Translations under genes and position numbers: made by a program
Part shown: positions 53,704 through 64,000 of the stretch, piece by piece
How positions within the stretch are numbered: position 1 is the stretch's first letter
How the letters are laid out: each line of letters opens with the position of its first letter
NCBI RefSeq assembly: GCF_020882245.1
Contig: NC_083597.1
Span: forward strand, 9,706,581 to 9,770,580
Length of the DNA: 64,000 bases
Source of the DNA: Rhopalosiphum padi
Lineage: Eukaryota > Arthropoda > Insecta > Hemiptera > Aphididae
Reading direction: 5' to 3'
The notes under the pieces: model-generated
Told to the model about the DNA's origin: nothing
Database searches by the model: none
The model's input: only the letters and a program-made list of their open reading frames with translations

Positions 53704-54605
53704 TATTATGATGTGTGTAAATATTTATTTATTTAATCCGAAACCGTTTTATTATGGATCCCAGAATATTGTAGTATGCGATATAGTTATTAATATTATA
53801 TACCCGAGAATACGAATTTTATTTTTGATCCCTGGAACAATTTTAATATTTAATAGTTTTCCCAACACGCAATCTTTATTTTATAAAATACGATATTTTA
53901 CCACATTCAATTGAAATGCAATACTATATCATGTGTATTTAATTTGATTATTACATTTTTATTTTTTATTCGACACAATACGATTGTTCATGATCATAAT
54001 AATATATAGCTAATAATTGTATATTTCAACAATACAATAATTGTAAAAATAGAATATTGAATACCTTTAAATAGTCCAAAATGGGTAAAAATATGTGCAT
54101 AAATAACTTTAAAAATCGCTTAAATAAATAATTGCAAATGATTTCAAGTCTCTTCAACAACATCAAATGATAATTTTTATAAAATAAATTAGTTTTGTTT
54201 GAAAAAAATTGTATGTTATTTATAGTTAAAAATATAACTCATTACTATATACAGCATTCAAAGTTGTGATTAAGATCAAACAATATATATATATATATAT
54301 ATATATTATTAATAGCGAAAAAAATTGTATAATCAATAACAAATCTTCAAATCCTAAATATCCACTAATAATACTAATATTGTACAGAACGATACAATTA
54401 TTATATTCTGAAAGTAATACAATTTTGAATAATATAGCAAATATAGTAAAATTATAAAAATGTCATAACTATTTTGATTATTATTAACTGCGTAAATTTT
54501 GTTCAAGCATAAACTATAAAAAAATTATTAAAACATATAATTTATTTATATAAATAAACTAATAATCAACCTATTCTTTGATAATTCGTGTTCTACACTA
54601 AGTTT
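53704..54605. other. intergenic downstream of receptor C
   Basis: AT-rich. It contains a TA microsatellite at about 54282-54307 and, at 54541-54546, an AATAAA on the minus strand 60 bases after the receptor C stop that could serve as its polyadenylation signal. No exon is recognised. Confidence 0.45.
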
Positions 54606-57600
54606 CTAAGATCTTGAGTTTAGTAGTACTGAAACTATTGAGTATGACATGTTCATCACCTGAAAATTACCATAATAATATTATATTTAAAATATTAAAA
54701 TCTCAAAAAGCACAAACATTTGGTATTAGATTATAATATATATATAATATATTATATACATATACTAATATGTATATTGTGCATACTTTTTTTTTAAATT
54801 AATTAAATTTATATATAATTAAAATACTAACCCTAGCAAACATTTCCAGACCGACAGCGGAATTAGGTGAAATTTTCATCACTCGTTTATGGGAGGAATT
54901 CATCTTCATGGCCAATAGTAAAGATTTTTTAAATTTCAAATCCATTTCAGTCCAATTGCTACTGTATAATCCGAAATTTATTACAGATTTCTGTGTGAAT
55001 CACACAATTTTATTAATAAGTTTAATACAAACATCATTATTATTAGTATAGAATTAAATCAAACTGTTTTACCGCAGTTTCAATGTGGTTGAATCCATAA
55101 CAAAAAATAAAGAGCTCAATAGTAAGCGATATTACTCCGCAAATAAATTTTAAAAATGGTGCTGATAAAACTGGAATACCCATAAGATACATCTGAATAA
55201 TAAAAAGACAGAAAATAGTTAAACCAAATCTTTAGTTGATAACTCACAATAACTAAATGAATAAAGTATAGCGTATAAGTAATATTATAATTAATAGTAT
55301 ATTTTATTATATACAATTATTTATGAAATTTTTTAATCATAATAATTTAACAAGTTCTAATTAAAATATTAATTTAAATCTAAGTGCAATAATAATTTGA
55401 TTAAAGTAATCTAACCGATCCTGTAACGAAACAAAACCAATTACATTCTTAACTTTTTTTTTTATTATTAGTCATATTGAAGGATAATCATAATAACCGT
55501 ATAACCTGTATTTCAAAAGAGAACTTCAAAATAAATATATTGCATAGTAATTAATAGTCAAGTATAAAATTAGGATATCCGTTATTTTTTGTAACAAAAT
55601 ACTTACCAGGGAGATAAGGAATATCAACGATATTACTGAATATGAACCGTTTCCAATCTGGACTAGGACAACGGGTCGTACGACATCAAAAAATACGTCA
55701 TACACTCTAAAAATATAAATATGTAGATTAATTTAAATAAACAATGCAGGAGAGTATCTCTGATGTATATATATCAACAATATTGGCAATTTATATTTCT
55801 ATTATGAATACGAAAAGTTCAACTAATTATTGTCAAAAATTGTAAATATTATATAATTATTATTATAATTTTACATAAAATATTATTACTGCATATTATT
55901 TTTTTTTAATATATAGATCAATACCAGTGTAAGTATCATAGATCTATGAAATAAGTATTAAATGATTTAAAATTAGTCTAAATAGTATAACAATTTAATT
56001 GTGTAAAGAAAATTTTTTTTTTTGAATTACAAGAAATTTATACCAACTATACAATTTCGTCAACATTTGAACTTTGGAATGCTTATAAAAATAAATCAAC
56101 CTCACGTATTTATTTTAAAAACATATTAAGGGATTGCATGATGTGCAAATACCTATTATTAATATAAAGAAAATAGATTTTCCACAATCCGATGCGATAG
56201 TAGACAACACAGCATTACCATGTTCGTCAATATGTTTATCTTATCCTCTTATTTATTATTTTTTATTGAAAGTTAAAAAAAATAGTCAACGATTTAATGT
56301 GAATTATAATAATATTAACATTATGAACTTTTTCTTATTTTTTTTTAAATATAAGCAGTACTTACATGCACGTAACGTCATTGTTATAAGTATTACGTTC
56401 TATTTAGTTAAAACGTTAAAATTTTATTGACAATTTCAAAGATCTTTGGAAAATTAATATTATTGTATTACAACTTATAAATATTTGTAACTCTTAATTT
56501 CAAATTCAAAATAATTTATTGCATACTGCTTTATTTGTGTAATTGAATATTTAATTTAAATTTATGGTATATGTCATTATAAATTAAGGTACTAAAATTA
56601 CCTATATAAATTGAATTTATAGATAATTGCAGTAGGTATAGGTAATGTAAAAAAAAGTTAATGTACCTATAACTTCATGGTATGCATTATCTGGGCAAAA
56701 GGAGTAAGTTTTCAACTTCGAAACTTCACGTCCATAATTAGGTGATTGCCAAAATATTATATGTACATAGAAACGATAAAAAAGTCAATTTTATTTTTCT
56801 AATATTAGCAATGGCCACTTGTTGACCTTTTTCTAAAAAAAACTAATTTTACGTCTTTTTAAGCATAAAAAGTAATCATGTGATAGTTACAATTAATAGA
56901 CTAGAAGGTTGAACGGAATTACGCGTTACCTTTTAAAACAATAATAATTATTGCAATTTTCATAAAATTTACTACTAAACTACTAAAGAGCTCTTTTTTT
57001 TTTAAACTACATTTTATACATTATCTGGGAAATAAGTAGGTGTTGAATTTCAAAATTTCACATTCACGATTAAGTGTGTTGCCGAAATGCATAAAAATAC
57101 GTAAAAAATGTCAAATTAATTTTGTTCATATGGTCCGCGGTCACTGGTTAACGGTTTTATATAAAAAAAACTAATTTTACGTATTTTTAAGAGTGTAAAG
57201 TGTTTATGAGACTCTTCAAATAGGTTGGAACGTATAAAGGAACATCGCCCTATCTTTTATAACAGTTATACATTTAATTGTGTTACTTGATCTGGTGGTG
57301 GACAATTTTGGCCTGATTAAAAATTTGGCAGCCTAATTTTAAAACTAAATTGGAATTTGACGCACTTGCTTTTAATCGATTGCTTACTTGATTAATTTTT
57401 GATTGTCCTGTATGTGACCAATCAAATCATCGTAATGATTCGATTCCACATCATTTAATTTCATTCGAACACCTGTACAACAGTTTTGATTTTAATTTGA
57501 AGTCACATAGAACTAGTAATATACAAATTATTATGTAATGGTTATAGACGTTGATACCCAATATCAATACTGATTAATATTAGGTTCACTATAGATTACT

Positions 57601-59092
57601 TATATTTTACAAAATATAATAATATTAATGCCGTCCCTTTTGGAAGTGCTGTGATTTTTAATTAAATTGAATAAAAAATGAACAAGAATAATTGATATAT
57701 CACTTAAGAAGTTAATTAATATGTCATTTAGAGTGGGAACATGTCTAATGAGTGAAAATTGGCAATGAAATTATTGTTACAATTATTAGGATACCACGTT
57801 TTGAAATACCTTTATCACAATGAAAACAACTTTTCTCACTGATTAAAAAACAAAATATGTGACGACTAAAAAGGACTTCAAATTAGGTATGATATAATAA
57901 ATACGGTGAGTTAATTAGCTATTAGGATCGCATATATCATATTATATAATTACGACGAGTGAGTAAGGCAGAGAAGACCAGTTGAATTTCGCTTTCAAGA
58001 AGCGTTTACGAATTCGTTCAATTGACTGGCATTATGAATTGAGGTATGGGTTCCAAATGGCGATACGGCAATACTAAAAAACGTATTGGGAAAATTAAAT
58101 AAAAGTAATTTTCCATCGTAAATATTCGTCGTGTAGATGGAAACATCCATATGTGTAGTTAATTATTTATAGTTTTAAAAAGAGGGCTATTCAAAGCTCC
58201 ACTCCCTCCACGCTACCCGTTTGGTGGAGCTTTGGATGCGCCACTGAATCAATAATAAGCGGTTTATCGTACCACTTAAAAACATAATAATAATAATAAA
58301 ATAATAATAATAATAAACATTAAACAAGCGTCTATAGTTATATGTACTCGTGTCGGGCGTTTGCGGTGGCGATGATTGGGTGCGACGACGGCCAAGCGTC
58401 ACGTAACCGGCCGACATGGTGTGGAACTGGGCGTTGAGCACGAAACACATGGTTACCAGGTAGCAGTCGAACATGGACCATATGAACACGTTGACGATGC
58501 ACACGGCCACCTCGGTGAAGTAGATGAGCATCCAGACGGGACGCGAGTTGTACAGGGCCAACGGGACGGGGAACTGCATGTTGTGGATGGTGGTGCGGTA
58601 CCGGGTGACGGTGCCGTCCAGGTTGATGATGCCCGTGAACTCGTCGACGAAAAACGGCAGCGCGATCCACACGATCAGCGTGGCGTAGCTGAGCGCGACG
58701 AACGAACGGAGCATCGCGGACAGCGTGACCCCGCACCGGCGCAGCCAGAGGGGGTTGCGGCGCCCGCACTCGGTGTACGCGTAACCGGCCGCGTCCAGCA
58801 CGGACCACAACCGGTCGGCGTTGGTCACCAGCACGTAACCCTTGAACGCGCACATCATGCCGTATATGATGACGGCGGCCATGTACGCGAACCGCTGCAG
58901 GTCGTTGAGCGCGTAGTACAGCCAGGGCACCTGGAACGCGTGCAGCGCGAACGACAGGCCGAGCACGGTGAGCAGCGCGTGCCTAGAACGGGCGCTGTAA
59001 CCGCCGCGGTTGGCCGGGCACAGCAGCTGGTACAGACCGATGGTCTTGAACAGCGTCACGTCCACTGCCGTCGCGGACGCCGACGAACGCAT
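54606..59092 (-). CDS. odorant receptor C (7tm_6 family)
   Basis: Third tandem receptor, more diverged. Exons: 59092-58348, 57472-57388, 55706-55607, 55192-55073, 54990-54832 and 54659-54606. Phases 1, 2, 0, 0, 0 agree, giving 420 aa. Exon 1 begins MRSSASATAVDVTLFKTIG and reads through TM1-TM4. Between TM3 and TM4 it keeps a long loop (from FFVDEFTGIINLDG to ALYNSRPVW), as in most insect receptors, about 27 residues longer than in A and B. Exon 2 has HYDDLIGHIQDNQKLI, exon 4 FCYGFNHIETA, and the last exon ends SYSIVSVLLNSRS. The exon 1 donor GTACAT at 58347 was chosen because it gives the phase shared by A and B and leaves out a low-complexity Tyr run; the frame stays open beyond it, so this boundary is less certain. 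Exon 1 is very GC-rich. A hAT MITE lies 45 bp upstream of the start codon. Confidence 0.88.
56680..57215. repeat. diverged tandem duplication in receptor C intron 2
   Basis: Two copies of about 200 bp, near 56680-56870 and 57013-57195, share blocks in order: CATTATCTGGG, an AACTTC(G)AAACTTCAC-like block, ATTAGGTG/ATTAAGTG with TTGCC, and AAAAAAACTAATTTTACGT followed by TTTTTAAG. They are separated by unrelated AT-rich sequence. Confidence 0.55.
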
Positions 59093-59137
59093 GATGACGG
59101 ACAGCCCGCAGCAGCCGCTTGTCTGTGAAACTATATC

Positions 59138-59404
59138 CAGTGGCGGCTGTCCTATAGAGTAGAGGTAATGCTACACAGTTAGTTAGACGTGGGTGAGATG
59201 GGTTGTCTATGTAATTTTTCGTATGTGAATAATACGGAATAATACTTTGGAATATTTTAATATTGTAATAGTAACTATTTTATTTTTTAACACGTTGAAT
59301 AAACTATTCAGTAGATGGAATGTTATATTGATGAATATTATTGAGGGTGGGTGGTTACTTCCCATGTTTCGCTACACCTATATTTTTAAGGATAGCCGCC
59401 ACTG
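59138..59404. mobile_element. hAT MITE with perfect 8-bp target duplication
   Basis: A 267-bp element with ends CAGTGGCGGCTGTCCT and, on the complement of the right side, CAGTGGCGGCTATCCT: 15 of 16 bases agree. The 8-bp ACTATATC is exactly duplicated on both sides (59130-59137 and 59405-59412). There is no coding capacity. It lies 45 bp upstream of the receptor C start codon, inside or next to the promoter or 5' untranslated region. Confidence 0.88.
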
Positions 59405-59412
59405 ACTATATC

Positions 59413-62400
59413 TATCTATATTTTGTAAACGGATGCGCATTTGTGAGAGGGATCACATCACACAAATTATTTGCATAAAATTTCACATATTTATACAACA
59501 GATATTCCATCGATATTCGGTAGATGTTCATAGCATTCATTTATTCGACCTCTAACATTAGGTTAGGTTTCCATAAAGTGGTCATAGCACACGAACTTGG
59601 TTTTGGTTTACAAATATCGAAAATATTTTTAGGCATTTAAATAATTTCCGATCGTAGATTATAATATATTACCTATTATTGTAAAATAAATAGTAAAGAA
59701 TTGTAGCCTACACAATTTTTATGGATCAATTTAAACAAAAATAAATCTTAAAATCGTAAATGTTTATGGATACAAATTTACTGATTAAATATGATTATTA
59801 AATAAGTTTTATTATGTTTTTCAATCATGATTTGCTTTTTTTAATATCGTGAAAATATTTTTGATGTAAATTGTAAATATATAAAGACGAATATCAATCG
59901 GCAATCATTACGATATTGGATTTCCGTTGACTTTTAAGTATTGGTTGATCATTTTTTTTATTTCTTAATATTTTCAAAATATTAAGAAATAAAAAAATCA
60001 TAAAATTAATCCTTGTAATTGTGTTTTTATTAAACATATTATATTTTAATTAAAGCAAAATGGAAAACGAAAGAGAGATAGACTTATTTAAGTTAAAATT
60101 GTAAGGCCCGGTGAGGTCAATTAATAAAACTATATTATAACACTGAAAATAACTGCTTATATTTTATCTTATAATATGTTATGTAAATAATTATTGTGTG
60201 GTTTATATGATGTTGTATATCTAATGGTTTTTCTCGATAGAAAATATATCCTACTTATACCAACTTACCTAGATAGATCTTAAACACTCAATCGCATAAG
60301 AGTCAATATCAAGGGCAAATGTCGGTAATAAAAGAAATTATAGACAGTATATTATTAAATCACAATATGCAATTACGTTTTTTTCAAGTAGTTAGAATTT
60401 TGTGTTTAATTAATTAATCCTGTAATATGCATTTATATAATATGTTGTCTTCTACAATAATATACCTTACACATTTAATTTAGTCTATTAAAATATGAAC
60501 GCAATTCTTCCTAAACACTTCCTAATTACTTTAATTAACGCAAAGATACACGGATCTCATTATTTATTTATCATAAGGATATGATTTTATCTTTATCTAG
60601 ATAAATGTAGGTGTATATAAAATTGTGTTTATCTTGCTTAAATTATATTTTTATTAAATGTTCTCAATAATAAGCGACAGTGGTAACCACGGAGTTTTTA
60701 CGAGTACATGCAGTTCCAGTAAAGCCAGCAGATCTCACAAGTATGGTCTACTTCGAAGAGTTTGAAAATTGTTTTTTTACACATGCATGACATCGATTGC
60801 GTGATTTAAATTGTTAATTCATTTATTTTATGGTTAAATATTTCCTAAATTTTAACATTTCAAATAAATTGCATTGTTTTATTATTATATTTGTAGATAT
60901 TAATTTATTAAAACATTTTAATGTATTTAATTAATTCGTTAGTCACGACTCATTAGTATTCGTTTACATCATAAATTACTATTGTATATTATATAGTAAA
61001 AATATGATTATGGTTAATTTAAATTTACCTTAGAACAAACAATTCTGCAATTGAGATATTGGAGAAAATCGAATGAGAACTTCTAATGACAATTGATCAC
61101 TGTGCAAGCAACGATAGCCGACTGACCGTCTAGATTTTTCATTGTATAGTAATCACAAACAAATAACAAATTAAGTTTTGAAAAATTACATAATTTATTA
61201 TGCAATGAAATTAATTATTTATATAAGTATTTAAAGTTCGTACAAGAGGAAAAGACTGAGAAGTGGACGCAGGCAGAGGACAGTTTTCTAAACTAACAAA
61301 GTATTACTAATAAATTATTCATACAATAAACTATTGATTGAACAATCAAGTATTTATTTGTTTATAATAATATACATTTTTCATTTTAGTATTAAAAATA
61401 TTGTTTTATATATATATATATATATATTAATAGGTATCCAACCTCTCATTATATTGGCCATTAATTATTACCAAATTCAAAATGTTGAATAACATATAAT
61501 ACGATTTGGTGTAGTTTTATACAATGATGATGACAGAAAATTTCTCATTTCTTTGAACTATTTATATTTAAAATTTAATTACCAATACTATTAAAAAAAA
61601 ATAATAACAAAATACCTATGTATAAGAAATAAACATTATAAAATCATAATATTTGTATCATAGAATAATATATAACTATAACCTGTACTGACGATAAAAC
61701 CGTCCTAAAAATAACTATTATTTTACTTTACTTTTAAATAAATCATTTACATTCAATAAATTGAATAATTTGAAAAAAATTGTTAATTTGTTCTATGATT
61801 TTTCTTCTTTTGTAGATTTATAAAAAACTAAACTAAACATTTTGTCTGAAATAATAAATTCATATCGTAACAAAAAAATTGAAAACAAAATAAAAATATT
61901 GAACATGATATTATTATTAACATCACATTTTTAAAAAAATAATTCTAAATTCCTTATATATTAACTATTACATTTATCATGTATGATTTATTAGTACAGT
62001 AAAATAGTATATAAAAATATATAATATATATACATACTAATAAAAATTAATAAATGTAAAAAAAATGATGTACACTGCAGATTATTAAAATAAAATGAAA
62101 AATAAAACAATTGTTATCTATATTAACTATATATTATAGTACACAGTACACGCTATTATTACTACTGCCTATTAATATTATATTTATATATCTATAGGCG
62201 CCAATAATTATAATATGCAATGGTATCACTCCGCATAAAAACCTTATTTTTTTGTCTCTTTGAACGATGATCGAATTCAATGTTTTTTTCTATAAATTGT
62301 AATATTATCTAACAAAATGGCAGTAGTTGAAAATAATTAAAAACTTTGCTATTGAGCATACTCAGTCTACTGCAGATATTTAATAGAACTATAAATCGGT

Positions 62401-62736
62401 CTTCGTACTAAATGCACGCCAAGTTAATGGTCATTGGATTGGTTGCCGTATATTAAAAATTAATTTTGTGAATACATTACCGAGTTTTTCAAAGAAACTA
62501 TTTAAAAAATATATCATTGTCAAGTATTGGGTACGAAATTGTTTATTATAAGTATTGTAATATCCGTATGATTTGACGCTAACAGCAACCTCATCCTACA
62601 CGGCTACTCTTATATTATGTACGCCAAAGGAATTTTTGTAATATAAAGTACAACTGTAAACATTTTATATTAAAAAAAGTATATGAAACGAACAACGAGA
62701 GTGGAAAATAAATAAAATTTAAAAAAAACAGTGGGT
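59413..62736. other. intergenic, AT-rich
   Basis: No coding exon was found. It holds a perfect long hairpin at 59953-59997 and a TA microsatellite near 61408-61428. Part of the left end may still belong to the receptor C promoter, and the right end to the 3' untranslated region of the gene at 62737. Confidence 0.45.
59953..59997. repeat. perfect 22-bp hairpin with 1-nt loop
   Basis: Bases 59953-59974 (ending ATTTCTTAATATTTT) are exactly complementary to 59976-59997 (starting AAAATATTAAGAAAT), around a single C at 59975. It is AT-only apart from one G/C pair. It could be a foldback repeat remnant. Confidence 0.7.
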
Positions 62737-62913
62737 TTAATGGTTGTACACCAATCTAGCTATGACTTTGGACCTCTTCTGCCTGGCCGGCCAAGTGGAG
62801 TACGTCTGCAACGGCTGCGGTCGTGAGATCGGATACATCGTGTTTGGATCGCTGGTTCTAATGGTCGTGCGCTGTTGGAAGTACGACAGCGGATGACTTT
62901 CGGCTTCTTCGGA

Positions 62914-62949
<36 letters not shown>

Positions 62950-63154
62950 CTGTCGTTGACGTTGATAGTGACGATGGTGATCTCGTTGCTGCTGATAGTC
63001 TACCTCGGCAGACGAGGACGAGACAGATGACGACAATGACCTATCCGAGTACGGTTTTGTGTGCGTCATAGTTTTCATTTTTGGATCCATCAGTACCACG
63101 TGGTGATGGTGGTGATGTATTGTTTTTATCCGCCGGGGCATAAAAATTACGATC
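62737..63154 (-). CDS. C-terminal exon of an unrecognised His/Ser/Gln-rich protein
   Basis: Last coding exon, entered at 63154 after the acceptor TTATTCTCAG, in the phase that leaves one base to the previous codon; it gives about 138 residues before TAA at 62737-62739. It starts with a hydrophobic then basic stretch, IVIFMPRRIKT, which could be the end of a membrane helix and its cytoplasmic boundary. Then come six His, VVLMDPKMKTMTHTKPYSDR, a Ser-rich run, a Gln/Arg/His-rich stretch with 13 consecutive Gln (CAG with some CAA), and a tail ending KVIARLVYNH. GC content is well above the flanks, supporting real coding. Upstream exons lie past the right end of the window. The protein was not recognised; an extended cytoplasmic tail of a membrane protein is a guess. 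Confidence 0.55.
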
Positions 63155-64000
63155 CTGAGAATAAGAAGCCAGGCGTGACATCACCATTATTTATTATAGT
63201 ACCTATATATTATACATTATTGGATGATTGTCGTGCTTGTCCTAACACTAGCCTAAAATATTTCGTGAAGTGCCCATACTTAGTGCGATATGCTCCAGTG
63301 AACATCGCAGATAGACTATCTCCGGAATTTAGATTTTTAGTAATTTTTGTTGTCTGGCATATTATTTTACTGCTCACTGCAGAATTTAAAATTGTTTAAC
63401 AGTAACTAAATAAGAGGTACATATCTGCAATTCTTTATATTTAAGGATCAGTTTGAAAATCGTTATCAAACATAAATATACTTTGTCTTTTATCTTATAA
63501 ATCGTATAACAGCTAATACCACATTAGTTCATATTTAATATATAATTTATCTTAAGTATAATAAGTTAAAGAGATTTTTTTATACCTACTATCTACATAA
63601 CAAAATATATCAATGCATTGATTTTAAATACATTATTATATTATTTGATATACAATTTTTAAGTTGTTAATATATTTTTATAACAGTATTTTACTGTAAA
63701 TTATTTTAGATTTTGAGAGAAGCGATTAACGCATTAATTGTACAACAATGTGTGTTTTATATTTTTATTTTTTATGTATAATATATACAAGATTAATAGT
63801 AAATAAAATTATTTCAACTTTAAACTTTGAGGACGATTTCGAATAAAAAAGTCGATCTAGGTAGTACTTTAGTCAACATTTAAAATTTGAAAGTATTTTT
63901 CTTTAGAAGTAACTTATTGGAAAAAGAAAAAAAAGAAAAACGGGAATTTTTGCAAATCATGCAAATCCAGTTTTTCATGGGATTAATTTTGTTTTTTTTT
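63155..64000. other. intron or flank at right edge with dispersed repeat
   Basis: On the minus strand this is intron of the gene at 62737. From about 63825 onward the sequence resembles the repeat at 3760-4330 (AAAACGGGAATTTTTGCAAA near 63938). The open frame at 63061-63399 (+) runs antisense across the acceptor and shows no family features. Confidence 0.4.

Noticed and set aside
54282..54307. TA microsatellite as a regulatory element
   Set aside because: Several similar TA runs occur (19988, 30148, 36025, 61410), as expected in AT-rich DNA. No positional link to a gene start was found.
56134..56430. 98-residue plus-strand frame within receptor C intron 2
   Set aside because: AT-rich, hydrophobic and Asn-rich by composition only, with no family features or codon bias.
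58376..59128. 250-residue plus-strand frame opposite receptor C exon 1
   Set aside because: Same situation: GC-rich composition removes stop codons on the opposite strand. The residues show no protein family pattern.
63061..63399. Plus-strand 112-residue frame at the right end
   Set aside because: It crosses the acceptor of the minus-strand terminal exon and lacks family features.

Overview
The window is animal nuclear DNA, almost certainly from an aphid. It is very AT-rich and strewn with short aphid-type repeats, its genes are split by canonical GT-AG introns, and its gene content includes an insect odorant-binding protein and insect odorant receptors. There are no operons, rRNA or recognisable tRNA genes, or CRISPR arrays. 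The species was not determined from sequence alone.

Layout, left to right. (1) 137-938 (+): the 3' exons of an odorant-binding protein gene whose start lies before the window. (2) 2215-3010 (-): a decayed, unidentified coding stretch. (3) 5914-9066 (+): a complete six-exon deoxyribose-phosphate aldolase gene (327 aa) with its catalytic residues intact. (4) 9067-18400: intergenic DNA with a pogo/Tigger-like fossil, a TTAA-flanked foldback MITE and a small second TIR element. (5) 18743-25157 (+): a five-exon, four-helix LAPTM/DUF4728-like membrane protein (262 aa) with a PPxY tail. (6) 26385-59092 (-): three tandem odorant receptor genes, called A, B and C here, each with six exons in identical phases and predicted at 413, 430 and 420 aa. 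The A-B gap (33-48.6 kb) holds a hAT-like element and a wrecked CACTA-like transposase. The B-C gap holds a TA-flanked MITE. A hAT MITE with a perfect 8-bp target duplication sits 45 bp upstream of the receptor C start codon. (7) 62737-63154 (-): the last exon of an unrecognised gene rich in His, Ser and Gln, continuing past the right edge.

The biology is mainly chemosensory. One odorant-binding protein and three receptors share the window, although the aldolase and LAPTM-like genes between them are unrelated to smell. The most interesting signals are in the receptor cluster: the large first exons are GC-rich islands in an AT-rich genome, A and B are far more alike in exon 1 than in exon 5, and A and B lack about 27 residues of the loop between TM3 and TM4 that receptor C keeps.

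All gene models were assembled by eye from reading frames, splice dinucleotides and phase agreement. Untranslated exons and transcription starts are mostly not resolvable.
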